From contig NZ_SSNZ01000001.1 in NCBI RefSeq assembly GCF_004801375.1, positions 62,001-126,000 on the forward strand: a stretch of 64,000 nt of DNA, in the 5' to 3' direction. The DNA comes from Flavobacterium supellecticarium. Lineage in GTDB: Bacteria > Bacteroidota > Bacteroidia > Flavobacteriales > Flavobacteriaceae. Under the pieces are notes generated by a model. It saw only the letters and a list, made by a program, of their open reading frames with translations, made no database searches and had not been told where the DNA came from. Below, piece after piece: positions 48,266 through 59,648 of the stretch (position 1 is the stretch's first letter; each line of letters opens with the position of its first letter). Position numbers and translations under genes: made by a program.

Positions 48266-49270
48266 ATGAAAATACGCCTTTCCTACGAAAACTTCTGGTT
48301 CCGGAATGTTACCTTTTATTTACTCCTTTTGTCCTTATTCCTTTATAATGAATATGCTGACAGAAAGCAGGATAAAACGCCGGAATACATATTCATAGAA
48401 TTACTACTGATCTTAACAGCCATTTATGGGGCGGTCCTGTTTAGTAACGTAATTCTTGTAAGAAAATTTCTTTTAGAGAAAAAATATTTTACTTTTTTTA
48501 AATATTTTGCGCTTTTTTGGGTGTGTTATATCATCGTACAGGTTCAGTTTACTCAGAATTTTGGAGAATATATTTCACTTTTTAATGAGATACTTGGAAC
48601 GCTTTTTATGCTTTTTGTAGGAACCGGGATCTATTTTATCAATTTATGGGTATTACAAAATGTTTTCCGAACCCATAAAAAGCTCCTGAATTCACAGGCA
48701 GAGCTTACTTTTTTAAAACAACAGCTCAATCCGCATTTTCTGCTTAATGCAATGAATAATTTGTATGGAGATGCATTGGCCGAACCGCAAACGGTTGCTG
48801 AAAAGATTTTAAAGCTTTCCGGCTTGTTACGATATCAGATTGAAGCTACCAAAAAAGAATATGTCTGTTTGACGGAAGAAATCGATTTTGTGCAAAAATA
48901 TATAGGTTATCATCAATATAAGAGCCATAATCTCAAGGTAACCGAATATTCTGAAGGCGATTTTGAAGATTTTTTTATACTGCCACTCGTATTTATGACG
49001 TTAATTGAGAATGCCATCAAGTTTTCATCCGAATGCGAACAGCCGTATGTGGACATCCACTGGAAGTTTATGGAGGATCATCTTATTTTTACAATTGAGA
49101 ATAATTGTCTGGCGGAAGGTTCGTTTCTGGAAAGTACCGGACTTGGACTGGAAAATTTGAGACGAAGATTGGTTGTATCGTTTGTAAAACACAAAATTAC
49201 CATCGACAAAAATGTCATTGGAGTTTTTAAACTGGAATTACAATTATGGAAATTAAATATAAATGCCTGA
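48266..49270 (+). CDS. LytS-type sensor histidine kinase
   Basis: A 334-residue kinase with four membrane helices in the first 135 residues and a His_kinase domain. The phosphorylated histidine is H157 in KQQLNPHFLLNAMNN, the N box is LIENAIKFS, and the glycine motif is STGLGLENLRRR. It lacks a periplasmic sensor domain, so the membrane part itself may sense the signal. The LytTR regulator gene overlaps its end by 25 bp. Confidence 0.9.
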   Translation: MKIRLSYENFWFRNVTFYLLLLSLFLYNEYADRKQDKTPEYIFIELLLILTAIYGAVLFSNVILVRKFLLEKKYFTFFKYFALFWVCYIIVQVQFTQNFGEYISLFNEILGTLFMLFVGTGIYFINLWVLQNVFRTHKKLLNSQAELTFLKQQLNPHFLLNAMNNLYGDALAEPQTVAEKILKLSGLLRYQIEATKKEYVCLTEEIDFVQKYIGYHQYKSHNLKVTEYSEGDFEDFFILPLVFMTLIENAIKFSSECEQPYVDIHWKFMEDHLIFTIENNCLAEGSFLESTGLGLENLRRRLVVSFVKHKITIDKNVIGVFKLELQLWKLNINA

Positions 49271-49941
49271 TCGTAGATGATGAAAAACCAGCACACAGGG
49301 TTATAAAATCACATATGGAACAGTGTCCGGAGTTGGTATATGGTGGAAGTGCCTATAACGGTAAAGATGCGTTGCAAATGATCGTTAATGAATGTTATGA
49401 TATGGTGTTTTTGGATATCAATATGCCTATACTTACCGGTGTGGAATTGATGGAGCGTATGCCAAAACGTCCCGTAACGATTGTTACAACGGCTTATTCG
49501 GATTATGCTTTAAAATCATTTCAACACGATGTAGTGGATTATCTGTTAAAACCGGTTTCGTTTCCACTTTTTATAAAAGCGATAGAAAAAGCAAAGCTGT
49601 TTTGTAATGCAAATAGTCAGAAAACGGAGATTAAGGATACCATACGCCTTAAAGTAAACGGTGAAATAACGGAAATTAAGCTAACTGCGATTATTTGTAT
49701 CGAAAGTGTGGGCAATTACCTGAAGATTTATATTCAGAATACGATTGTTCCCATTGTAGTATATGGCAGTTTGATCGAGATCATGGACAATCTTGACAGT
49801 CGTTTTGTACAGGTACATCGTTCCCATATTGTTAATGGCGAACATCTCTGCGTGAATCATAAACACAATCTGTGTCTTACAGATGACCGGATTGTTCCGG
49901 TTGGGAGGAAATACCAGATTCTGGTCGATAAGCTCAATTAA
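49246..49941 (+). CDS. LytTR family response regulator
   Basis: A 231-residue regulator: receiver domain (about 4-118) with D57 in VFLDINMPILTG as phospho-acceptor, and a LytTR DNA-binding domain (about 130-231, with FVQVHRSHIVN). It is translated from an ATG inside the 3' end of the kinase gene. A terminator follows. No target genes are evident next to it, other than possibly the gene remnant at 50163. Confidence 0.9.
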   Translation: MEIKYKCLIVDDEKPAHRVIKSHMEQCPELVYGGSAYNGKDALQMIVNECYDMVFLDINMPILTGVELMERMPKRPVTIVTTAYSDYALKSFQHDVVDYLLKPVSFPLFIKAIEKAKLFCNANSQKTEIKDTIRLKVNGEITEIKLTAIICIESVGNYLKIYIQNTIVPIVVYGSLIEIMDNLDSRFVQVHRSHIVNGEHLCVNHKHNLCLTDDRIVPVGRKYQILVDKLN

Positions 49942-49956
49942 TGTAGATTCTGGTGC

Positions 49957-49979
49957 GACAACTTTCGGGTTGTCTTTTT
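49957..49979 (+). terminator. Terminator after the LytTR gene
   Basis: GACAAC pairs with GTTGTC around TTTCGG, then five T. Confidence 0.75.
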
Positions 49980-50102
49980 ATTTAGAATAGCTTGATACTG
50001 CATGACAGTTGTCCTTTTTTCATGTTACATTTTTTGTAATATAAAGCCGATTCGTTTCAAAAAATCAGGATATAAGCGATATTGTTTTAACCTTGTAAAA
50101 TC

Positions 50103-50132
50103 TTGTGATTGTTAGTATTATCGATACATTTG
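50103..50132 (+). promoter_or_regulatory. Consensus promoter in front of the truncated TPR gene
   Basis: TTG (50103-50105), a 19-bp spacer and TACATTTG (50125-50132), one of the best matches to the Flavobacterium consensus in the window. It would still drive the remnant. Confidence 0.6.
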
Positions 50133-50162
50133 TAACACATTGTATAATTTCGGAACGGTCAG

Positions 50163-50558
50163 ATGAAGTATAACAAAGTACAATCTTATTACTTATTACT
50201 GTTTATTTTTACCTGGATAGCATCATCAGATACTGTTATGGCACAAGCTGTATCTAAACAACAGCTTTTATTTAACGAATCAGAAGAAATGGTTTATTCC
50301 AAACCGGACGAAGCTTTAAAAGTAGCACAGCATTTACTGAAAAATGCCAATTCCGGAAAAGAAAACGCAAAAATCAATCTCTTGCTGGCCAAAATTTATG
50401 AGGCAAAAGGCGATTATAACAACGCGCTGATCTATCTGTATGAAGCGAATAAAGGAGTTGCTGATTTATCAGAAAGAGATGCCGTAGAAGTGTCGGTTAC
50501 CCAATCCAGAATTTTAAGAGCATTGTATTTTGATAATCAGGATAACGGTTTACGATAA
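50163..50558 (+). pseudogene. Truncated TPR protein (N-terminal remnant of a TPR signalling protein)
   Basis: A 131-residue frame with a signal peptide (about 1-28, ending DTVMAQ) and TPR-like helices (DEALKVAQHLLKNANSG, then NALIYLYEANKG). The start and promoter are intact. In flavobacteria such N-termini begin long TPR proteins, often with a C-terminal helix-turn-helix, of 400-600 residues. Here the frame runs only to about residue 126 before it becomes foreign sequence and stops. From about 50535 the DNA encodes, in another frame, the end of an unrelated type IX secretion substrate. I read it as the left half of a deletion junction. Confidence 0.6.
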
Positions 50559-50865
50559 TAAAGGTTGTGCTACAGTAACCATTCCTGTAACGGTGATCAA
50601 TTATCCGAATTACTTTACACCAAATGGAGACGATCACAACGAGTTTTGGAATATTGGTGATTTAGAAAAGGATCCAAACGCAAAAAATTATATATTTGAC
50701 CGATACGGAAAACTATTGAAACAGATCAAACCATCGCGCTCAAGCGGATGGGACGGAACGATGAACGCTCAACAGCTACCATCAACGGATTACTGGTTCA
50801 CAGTGACCTATACGGAGAATGGAGAGATTAAAGAGTTTAAAGCGCATTTCTCGTTAAAACGATAA
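50530..50865 (+). pseudogene. C-terminal fragment with type B (gliding motility-associated) sorting domain
   Basis: A frame of about 110 codons with no start codon or signal of its own. The visible protein (VYDNKGCATVTIPVTV, then NYFTPNGDDHNEFWNI, IFDRYGKLL, SGWDGTMNAQQLP, DYWFTVTY and FKAHFSLKR) is the very end of a large secreted adhesin-like protein that carries the type B sorting domain of the type IX secretion system. The preceding repeats of such proteins are missing. It lies in a different frame from the TPR remnant it abuts, so no fused protein can form. Confidence 0.7.
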
Positions 50866-50867
50866 AG

Positions 50868-50904
50868 CGTAACCAGACAGGTTTCTAAAACCTGTCTGGT
50901 TACG
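50868..50904. repeat. Intergenic palindromic repeat, copy 2
   Basis: Perfect 17-bp arms (50868-50884 and 50888-50904) around a CTA loop. The inner part GACAGGTTT/AAACCTGTC is shared with the palindrome at 10117-10145. Confidence 0.8.
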
Positions 50905-50912
50905 AAAAGCAT

Positions 50913-50941
50913 AAAAAAGGCTGTCATTGACAGCCTTTTTT
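50913..50941. terminator. Bidirectional terminator
   Basis: AAAAAAGGCTGTC pairs with GACAGCCTTTTTT around ATT. It lies between the type B fragment and the converging deacetylase gene. Confidence 0.85.
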
Positions 50942-50964
50942 ATGTTATATAGCAGTAATCTTTT

Positions 50965-51756
50965 TTATTCCTTTCTAATTAGGTTACCCAAATCATATAA
51001 GGTGTAAAACTTCATGTTGTTCTGTTTTATGTATTTACAGATAAACTCTAGTGTTTCAATTTTTATTTGATAATTATCCGTTAACTCCTTAACCGGTTTA
51101 TGGCCGCACAAAATAAGTATCTTATTTTTTTCCCGGGCATAATCTAATAGTTCTAAAAGGTAAGGTATGCTAAAATGAACATGGTTATTATCGATATCAA
51201 AGGCATACATATATTTTGTATCTCTAAAATAACAGCCTTCTTTTTCCGGAACATCACCACAAAATGCCCTTCCTCTCATAATATTAAATTTTAGAGCCAA
51301 AGCCTCATCGAGTTCCTTAGATCTTTCACCGTAGGGATACGCAAATGAGGTTACGTTTAAAGATAACCTTTTCATCGAAGCGAGCATGGGGTCTATCTCT
51401 TCTTTTATATAATTGTCGATTCCGTTTGCCGCCACATACTTAACTGCATTAAAATGATGATAACCATGTCCGGCTATTTCGTGTCCGTTTTTCTGCATCT
51501 GAAGAAGTTTGCTTAATTGGGGCGCCCCAATAGAATCAATCCTGCAAGTACAAAAAGAGGCTTTCCAGGCGTATTTTTTTAAAGTCTGATCGGCCTCAAA
51601 CCATTCATCTACATAAGCATCGTCAAAAGATAAAACCACACCTGCTTTATAGGGTTTTGCAGATGAGGCAGATTGAGATAATACTTTTTTATTTTCGCAT
51701 GCGGATAAAATTATCGTGATGGTAATCAAAAGGAATTTGTAAATAATTGGCTTCAT
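50965..51756 (-). CDS. Polysaccharide deacetylase family lipoprotein
   Basis: A 263-residue protein with a lipobox (LSAC about residue 20) and a NodB-type domain. Seen are the Asp pair in LSFDDAYVDEW, the His pair in GHGYHHF (shorter than the usual HxxxH), and FAYPYGER. These bind the metal and substrate in carbohydrate esterases of family 4. As a lipoprotein it would act in the periplasm or on the surface. The PepSY-like gene lies 40 bp upstream on the same strand. Confidence 0.85.
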   Translation of the reverse strand: MKPIIYKFLLITITIILSACENKKVLSQSASSAKPYKAGVVLSFDDAYVDEWFEADQTLKKYAWKASFCTCRIDSIGAPQLSKLLQMQKNGHEIAGHGYHHFNAVKYVAANGIDNYIKEEIDPMLASMKRLSLNVTSFAYPYGERSKELDEALALKFNIMRGRAFCGDVPEKEGCYFRDTKYMYAFDIDNNHVHFSIPYLLELLDYAREKNKILILCGHKPVKELTDNYQIKIETLEFICKYIKQNNMKFYTLYDLGNLIRKE

Positions 51757-51796
51757 GAATATTATGGTTTACTTTTTAAATACTGTTTTAAAAGAT

Positions 51797-52348
51797 TTAA
51801 TCCTTTTGTACCATTCTGATAAAATCTCCTTTATCGGTAAAAACCAAATCATAAAACAGGTTTTCTTTAACAACCCCAACTTCATACGTGATCATAGATT
51901 TTACATTCAAATCAATATCGGAATCCGATTGTATATCCATATCGGTAACCTTAACCGCTTCGGTAACTTTCTTTAATAAATGTGCTTTTTTTAAGTAATT
52001 AGTCGCCTTTTTAGGAAGGTTGCTCAAAGCAATACTGGATTCAAATGCTTTCAGGTTGCCTAGATTATCAAATACAGCAAGATCATTTCCTTGACTGCCT
52101 CTGAATTTGGCTTCATACCTTAGCTGATTATTATTATAGCCTCTATATTCCCTTGTCCAGGAAGCCTTAACATCTGGATATCGTTTTTCAAAAGCGGCTT
52201 TCACTTCAATAGGCAATACAATTTTATTTTCTGGTTTTTCCTGTCCGAAAGATCTGGTAGTAAAAGAAATAATCAGCAATAAAATAACAACTCTGAAAAC
52301 TTTATTTGTATTGTTTTTTCTGCAATCTTTTTTTGATAGTGTTTCCAT
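51797..52348 (-). CDS. PepSY-like domain exported protein
   Basis: A 183-residue protein with an N-terminal hydrophobic segment (about 17-35) after a charged stretch, ending in SFGQ. The rest resembles the PepSY-like family of Bacteroidetes: AFEKRYPDVKASWTREY, then a beta strand YEAKF and AVFDNLGNLKAFE, in two tandem units. Role unknown. Its stop lies 40 bp before the deacetylase ATG, so they may be cotranscribed. Confidence 0.7.
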   Translation of the reverse strand: METLSKKDCRKNNTNKVFRVVILLLIISFTTRSFGQEKPENKIVLPIEVKAAFEKRYPDVKASWTREYRGYNNNQLRYEAKFRGSQGNDLAVFDNLGNLKAFESSIALSNLPKKATNYLKKAHLLKKVTEAVKVTDMDIQSDSDIDLNVKSMITYEVGVVKENLFYDLVFTDKGDFIRMVQKD

Positions 52349-52512
52349 GATACAATTATGGTTTAAATGTGATGGTAATTCTTAAAATTAAGAAATAAAT
52401 ATACTGATCACAAATGAAGAATAAATGAAGATTCCTTTAGGACATAAAGATGTTTTTTAATTCTTCGCTGTCACTTTTGTATTTTGTGTAAAATATAAGC
52501 CTGACATATTTT

Positions 52513-52551
52513 AAAAAAAAGAGGGGTTGTCTCATTTTTGAGACAACCCCT
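52513..52551 (-). terminator. Terminator after icd
   Basis: A 13-bp perfect stem (AGGGGTTGTCTCA and TGAGACAACCCCT), with a run of eight T after it on the minus strand. Confidence 0.85.
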
Positions 52552-52578
52552 TTATCATGATATATAATCAAGTAAAGA

Positions 52579-54813
<2,235 letters not shown>

Positions 54814-54864
54814 TTAAATCGTATCGAAATAATGTTAGTAGTGTCGGGCTTTTAAAAAGCGTAG

Positions 54865-54872
54865 CAAAGATA
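54865..54872 (-). promoter_or_regulatory. -7 element of icd
   Basis: On the minus strand this reads TATCTTTG, an exact consensus match 63 bp before the ATG at 54801. Confidence 0.55.
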
Positions 54873-54988
54873 CGAAAATCAATAGAAAATGCAGTTGTAA
54901 TAAGCGGGTTAACGGTGGATTTAGGATTTTATTAATTTGAGGTTTAAAAAATGCTAAAATGATAATTTTGAGGGTTGAATTTTAGCGA

Positions 54989-55018
54989 AAAAAAAAAGTC
55001 CCGACCATGTCGGGACTT
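54989..55018 (-). terminator. Terminator after rplS
   Basis: AAGTCCCGAC pairs with GTCGGGACTT around CAT; on the minus strand a run of ten T follows. Confidence 0.9.
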
Positions 55019-55042
55019 GTTCTATAAAACATTGAAATAGAA

Positions 55043-55396
55043 TTATCTTCTTCTTTTTTCTTTGATTTTTGCTTTTTTACCAGTAAGTTCTCTGAAGTAG
55101 AAGATACGAGCTCTACGAACTTTACCTCTTTGGTTCACTTCAATTTTTTGTAAAGCAGGCATGTTTACAGGGAAGATACGCTCAACTCCTACAGATCCTG
55201 ACATTTTACGGATAGTGAAAGTTTCAGTTACACCAGCACCTCTTTTTTGGATAACAACTCCTTTGAAGAACTGTGTTCTTGTTTTTTCACCCTCTTTAAT
55301 TTCGTAATAAACAGTGATAGTATCACCAGCTCCAAATTCAGGGAAATCTTTTTTCGCTACGAATTCGTCTTGAACAAATTTTAATAAATTTGACAT
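55043..55396 (-). CDS. rplS: 50S ribosomal protein L19
   Basis: A 117-residue ribosomal protein. The conserved FGAGDTITVYYEIKEGEKTR and FTIRKMSGSVGVERIFP are visible, and the tail is rich in Lys/Arg. It sits at the interface of the two subunits. It has its own strong promoter, 75 bp upstream, although trmD precedes it as in many genomes, and a strong terminator. Confidence 0.97.
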   Translation of the reverse strand: MSNLLKFVQDEFVAKKDFPEFGAGDTITVYYEIKEGEKTRTQFFKGVVIQKRGAGVTETFTIRKMSGSVGVERIFPVNMPALQKIEVNQRGKVRRARIFYFRELTGKKAKIKEKRRR

Positions 55397-55470
55397 GATT
55401 GTTAATGTTAATTGTTTTGAATCAGAGCAACATTCACGGGTATCGTCAGAGGTTGGTCCAAATATGGGCG

Positions 55471-55500
55471 CAAATATAGTGAATTTACATTATTTTGCAA
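55471..55500 (-). promoter_or_regulatory. Consensus promoter of rplS
   Basis: On the minus strand: TTG (55500-55498), a 19-bp spacer and TATATTTG (55478-55471). This is a textbook Flavobacterium promoter, giving a leader of about 70 nt. Confidence 0.75.
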
Positions 55501-55563
55501 GTGTTTTTGTAGTAAAAAACAATAAAAAATAAAAATTGAATTTTAATACTATCCGTCTGATTA

Positions 55564-56241
55564 TTAGTCTTCCAGCAAATCCGGGCGACGGGTTTTGGTA
55601 TGTTCGTAGGCTTTTTGTTCCCGCCATTTTTCAATTTCAGGGAAATTTCCGCTCAATAAGATATCCGGAACCTTCCATCCTTTGTATTCCGCCGGACGGG
55701 TATAAATAGGTGGCGATAACAAATTATCCTGAAAACTGTCGGTTAGCGCCGAAGTTTCGTTACTCAATACGCCTGGAATTAATCGGATGATACTGTCGGC
55801 CAAAACAGCCGCACCAAGTTCACCACCGGATAAAACATAATCGCCAATGGAAATTTCTTTTGTAATAAACTGATCGCGCACGCGTTGATCCACTCCTTTA
55901 TAATGTCCGCATAAAATGATGATGTTTTTTAATAACGACATCGAATTGGCCATTTTCTGGTTTAATGTTGCACCATCCGGAGTCATATAAATAATCTCGT
56001 CGTAGTCGCGTTCGCTTTTTAATTTTGAAATACAGGCATCAATTGGCTCAATACTCATCACCATTCCGGCACCGCCGCCAAACTGATAGTCGTCTACGTT
56101 TTTGTGTTTATTGGTGCTATAATCGCGTAGATTGTGAAAATGAACTTCTACCAGACCTTTGCTGATCGCTCTTTTTAAAATAGAAGCTTCAAACGGGCTT
56201 TTGATTAACTCGGGTAAAACGGTGATAATATCAATGCGCAT
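55564..56241 (-). CDS. trmD: tRNA (guanine-N1)-methyltransferase
   Basis: A 225-residue SPOUT enzyme that methylates G37 of tRNAs. The knot region is clear: [16 protein letters not shown], then [14 protein letters not shown] and [18 protein letters not shown]. The ATG at 56241 ([12 protein letters not shown]) is the family start; the ATG at 56259 adds six residues. It precedes rplS but is separated by the rplS promoter. Confidence 0.96.
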   Translation of the reverse strand: MRIDIITVLPELIKSPFEASILKRAISKGLVEVHFHNLRDYSTNKHKNVDDYQFGGGAGMVMSIEPIDACISKLKSERDYDEIIYMTPDGATLNQKMANSMSLLKNIIILCGHYKGVDQRVRDQFITKEISIGDYVLSGGELGAAVLADSIIRLIPGVLSNETSALTDSFQDNLLSPPIYTRPAEYKGWKVPDILLSGNFPEIEKWREQKAYEHTKTRRPDLLED

Positions 56242-56285
56242 ATTCAAAAATTTTCGCAAAAATAGTCTAAAAAATAAAAATGAGA

Positions 56286-57020
56286 TTATTTCCCGGTTTT
56301 TTTAAGAATAAACGCCTTTTGAGTAATTCGTTGTCCGCCTTTGCTATCCGGAATCGGATCGGAAATGCGATACAGTTCAATTGTTTGTTTCGGACCATTT
56401 TGCCAGCCAAAGATAGCGGTATGACCATCCGGCCGACTTAAAGAAATACTATTAATGGTGTCGGTGATCATTTGCATACAATCGCCAGAATAACAGAGGT
56501 TGTATCGATTGTAATCCGGAAGCCCGGTAATGGTAAAAGCTGAAAAAGTAACAGGGGTGTTTTTTAACCTTTCCGGATATAGTAGTTCATAACTACCGTC
56601 AATTACTTTTTTGGCCAGTGCCGACTCAAATGTTGTGTTTGATTTTGTAAAAACCGAAGGCGTCGAAGCCGTTGTGTATTCGGTATCGTGTAACATAAAA
56701 GTAGTATCGGAAGTCGCTTCCAGAACCATATTTTTTAAAATACCGTTATTTTGATAGGCTTCCTTTAAAATATACTGATTTCCTTTTTGCGAATAGGCCA
56801 GTTTTCCGGTTTCAAATCCGTTTGAAAAAAGAATACTGTCTTTTTCAAACGTTATTTCGGTACTATAAAATGAAATATTCTGCAATAATTTTATTTTAGA
56901 TTGCTCTAAATAGGATGTATTAATAAACGTCCCCGATAGTTTATAGCCAGAGTCACCTTTTGAACAGGAAAAAAGCGTCATACAACTAACTGTCAGAAAA
57001 ATTCTATTCAGAGCAATCAT
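56286..57020 (-). CDS. Hypothetical lipoprotein
   Basis: A 244-residue protein with a lipobox (LFSC about residue 19). The rest is beta-rich with no motif I recognise. It starts 11 bp after the DUF1569 gene and is likely in one operon with it, the methyltransferase gene and perhaps trmD. Two Cys pairs occur, CYSGDC being the closest. Function unknown. Confidence 0.7.
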   Translation of the reverse strand: MIALNRIFLTVSCMTLFSCSKGDSGYKLSGTFINTSYLEQSKIKLLQNISFYSTEITFEKDSILFSNGFETGKLAYSQKGNQYILKEAYQNNGILKNMVLEATSDTTFMLHDTEYTTASTPSVFTKSNTTFESALAKKVIDGSYELLYPERLKNTPVTFSAFTITGLPDYNRYNLCYSGDCMQMITDTINSISLSRPDGHTAIFGWQNGPKQTIELYRISDPIPDSKGGQRITQKAFILKKTGK

Positions 57021-57031
57021 AATCAGTTCGG

Positions 57032-57478
57032 TTAAACACCAAATTGTCTTAAATGATGATCAAGGTGTTTCCACTGCGAAATATCCCATTCTTCCGCTGT
57101 CATTGGTCCGAAAAAAGGATGTTTTAGATTTTTAATCACAGATGGGCCTTTTTGAAAACGGCTAACATGTTCTATTAATGTTTTTTTTGCAGCATCGAAA
57201 TCGGGTTCGTGTGTGATGATAAATTCTTTTGCTGTAGGGATATTCGGATCGAAAGGTTTGTCGCTGACAAGCTTCTTTTTTGCCATTCGGCCAAATAAAA
57301 AGCCGATCAGACTTTGCTGTATCGTTAATTCGCCAAAAGCCACTTTTAACGGTGCCTGGCAATGTTCCATCATCTGACTAACGGTCATTTTTCCCCAATG
57401 TGATAGGGAATGGGGCGACAATTGGTTGATGCGATCAATGATTTCCTGATTGGAATTCGTGTTATATAAGCTTTTCAT
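57032..57478 (-). CDS. DUF1569 (DinB-like) family protein
   Basis: A 148-residue helical protein of the DinB/YfiT-like fold. Histidines in MMEHCQ and at KHLDHHLRQF, near the ends of two helices, would bind a metal as in that superfamily. Function unknown; relatives are thiol-dependent transferases. It starts 3 bp after the methyltransferase gene. Confidence 0.82.
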   Translation of the reverse strand: MKSLYNTNSNQEIIDRINQLSPHSLSHWGKMTVSQMMEHCQAPLKVAFGELTIQQSLIGFLFGRMAKKKLVSDKPFDPNIPTAKEFIITHEPDFDAAKKTLIEHVSRFQKGPSVIKNLKHPFFGPMTAEEWDISQWKHLDHHLRQFGV

Positions 57479-57481
57479 AGG

Positions 57482-58282
57482 TTATTTTTTTGTGGCGACA
57501 ATAGCGTAAACCATTGGTATTTTGTTATCCAGATGTTTGATACGGAATTTATTTGGCGCAAATTCTTCTACTTCATTAAAACAGCTGTATGGCGAATAAT
57601 CGTACTCCTCAAAGGTATTAATTTCCAATGTATTTTGTACAAGAGATTGGAATACTTCTGAAAGCGGATGATTCCAGCTTACCGACTCGTTTTTTAGAGG
57701 TGCTTCTTTGTCGGCATAAGTACCCGACGTCGTTTCAATAATCGTCTCGGTATTAAAATAATTGTATTCGATTTTTGTAAAATCATAATCAAACATCCAT
57801 ACAACCGGATGAAACTCGGCAAAAACAAATTTCCCACCGGGTTTTAAAAAATGATGGATCACTTTTGCCCATTTATCCAGATCGGGTAACCAGCCAATGG
57901 TTCCATAACTGGTAAATACGATATCGAATTCACCTTCCAACTGATTGGGTAAATCGTATACATCGGAACAAACAAAAGTAGCATCGAGATTGAGCTGATC
58001 GGCCAGTTCGCGGGCTTTTGCAATGGCTTTGTCGGACAAATCCATACCGGTGACTTTGGCTCCCATACGAGCTAAAGAAAGGGTATCCTGACCAAAATGG
58101 CATTGCAGGTGTAATATTTTTTTTCCGGTTACGTCGCCCAATAAATGAAGTTCAATATCATTTAATGTGGATTTCCCATTTAAAAAGGCTTCCATAGCAT
58201 AGAAGTCGGAATCCACATGGTAGTCTACTTTTTGGTTCCAGGTGGCTTTATTGGTTGCTAAATAATCTTTTGGAATTTCCAT
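57482..58282 (-). CDS. Class I SAM-dependent methyltransferase
   Basis: A 266-residue methyltransferase with motif I in ILHLQCHFGQDTLSLAR (about 55-71), motif II/III regions VTGMDLSDKAI and FDIVFTSYGTIGWL, and the later GGKFVFAEFHP. The substrate is unknown. It is the first gene of a leftward run with the DUF1569 and lipoprotein genes. Confidence 0.85.
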   Translation of the reverse strand: MEIPKDYLATNKATWNQKVDYHVDSDFYAMEAFLNGKSTLNDIELHLLGDVTGKKILHLQCHFGQDTLSLARMGAKVTGMDLSDKAIAKARELADQLNLDATFVCSDVYDLPNQLEGEFDIVFTSYGTIGWLPDLDKWAKVIHHFLKPGGKFVFAEFHPVVWMFDYDFTKIEYNYFNTETIIETTSGTYADKEAPLKNESVSWNHPLSEVFQSLVQNTLEINTFEEYDYSPYSCFNEVEEFAPNKFRIKHLDNKIPMVYAIVATKK

Positions 58283-58415
58283 AGTGTGTTTTTTGGTGGA
58301 TGCTTTTCGGAAAAAGTCAGAAAAGTGCTTTACAAATATACTGTTTGTCCGTTTTTCTCAACATGGTTTGCTTATCTTTTCCTGTAATTTAAGATTTAAT
58401 TAAGACTTATCGGAT

Positions 58416-58423
58416 TAATTTTG
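58416..58423 (+). promoter_or_regulatory. -7 element of the MFS gene, almost touching the start codon
   Basis: TAATTTTG is an exact match ending 4 bp before the ATG at 58428. Confidence 0.5.
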
Positions 58424-58427
58424 CAGC

Positions 58428-59585
58428 ATGAACTTATCCAAAACAGATGTTGGCTTTATGGCCATTGCAACAGGTTTAATTGTCGCAAACCTGTATTATT
58501 GTCAGCCCCTTATTATCCTTATTGCAAAAGAATTTGCCATTCCCGAAGATCAGGCGGGTACAATTACCTATCTGACACAAGCCGGATATGCTATCGGAAT
58601 GTTTTTTATGGTTCCGCTGGGTGATAAATTGGAACGTAAAAAACAAATCCAGTTTACAACATTGGCGGCAGTTGTAGCGCTTATTATCGCGGCAACGGCT
58701 TCCAATTTCAGAATGCTGCAAATAGCCAGTTTTCTTATCGGTGCCGCTTCGATTGTTCCGCAATTGATTTTACCCTTATCGGCCAGTTTAGCCTCGCCCG
58801 AACAAAGAGGAAAAGTCATTGGTACGGTGATGAGTGGTTTATTGGTTGGAATTCTGATATCGCGAACCGTTAGCGGTTTTATCGGAGCCTGGCTTGGATG
58901 GCGCGGGATGTTTTGGATTGCAGCCGTATTGTGTTTGCTGATTGTAGTGGTGATTCAGAAAAAATTCCCGGTAAATAAACCCGATTTTAAAGGTACCTAT
59001 GGCGAATTATTACAGTCGTTGTTTTCATTGATCAAAACACAGCCGATGCTACGTGAAGCCACTTTGATCAACGCGTTAAGTTTTGCGCAGTTTGGGGCTT
59101 TTTGGACGACGATGGTATTGTTGTTATCCGGTGATCCGTTTAATTTTAACAGCGCGACAATCGGACTTTTCGGTATCGTAGGTGCTTCCGGTGCTTTGGC
59201 GGCTCCTTTGGTGGGTAAACTGGGCGATAAAGGAAATCCGAGAGTGGTGATTGGTTATGGTTGTTTGTTATTATTGATCAGTTTTATAGTATTCTACTTT
59301 TCCTCGGAAAGTATGATCGGAATTATGATCGGAATCGTGTTTATTGATGTCGGATTACAGTCGGTACATATTTCCAATCAAACGCGGGTATATTCGTTAT
59401 TGCCCGAAGCGCGTAACCGGATGAATACCGTATATATGTCGTTTAGCTTTTTAGGTACGGCACTCGGATCGGCTTTTGGACTTTGGTTGTGGAATTTCGG
59501 AAAATGGCATGCCTTTTCAATTGGTGGCGCGATGTTGTCGGTAGCCTCAATTATTATTTATGCGCTCACGTACAAGCGCAAATAA
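58428..59585 (+). CDS. MFS transporter
   Basis: A 385-residue membrane protein with about 12 helices. GDKLERKKQ after helix 2 matches the MFS loop motif GxxxDRxGRR in shape, and GKLGDKGNPR is its counterpart in the second half. It looks like the drug/metabolite efflux type (YCQPLIILIAKEF near the start is common to YfhI/ProP-like relatives). Substrate unknown. Divergent from the methyltransferase operon. Confidence 0.88.
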   Translation: MNLSKTDVGFMAIATGLIVANLYYCQPLIILIAKEFAIPEDQAGTITYLTQAGYAIGMFFMVPLGDKLERKKQIQFTTLAAVVALIIAATASNFRMLQIASFLIGAASIVPQLILPLSASLASPEQRGKVIGTVMSGLLVGILISRTVSGFIGAWLGWRGMFWIAAVLCLLIVVVIQKKFPVNKPDFKGTYGELLQSLFSLIKTQPMLREATLINALSFAQFGAFWTTMVLLLSGDPFNFNSATIGLFGIVGASGALAAPLVGKLGDKGNPRVVIGYGCLLLLISFIVFYFSSESMIGIMIGIVFIDVGLQSVHISNQTRVYSLLPEARNRMNTVYMSFSFLGTALGSAFGLWLWNFGKWHAFSIGGAMLSVASIIIYALTYKRK

Positions 59586-59612
59586 AGAAATTCACATTTT
59601 GTAAAATAAACT

Positions 59613-59620
59613 TATATTTG
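59613..59620 (+). promoter_or_regulatory. -7 element of the immunophilin gene
   Basis: TATATTTG is an exact match ending 28 bp before the ATG at 59649. Confidence 0.55.
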
Positions 59621-59648
59621 TTGCTCATTATATTTAAAATTAAAAAAA

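Noticed and set aside
52552..52562. ATCATGAT-like palindrome after icd as a further FNR site
   Set aside because: It lacks the ATGAT-N4-ATCAT spacing and has no promoter at the proper distance.
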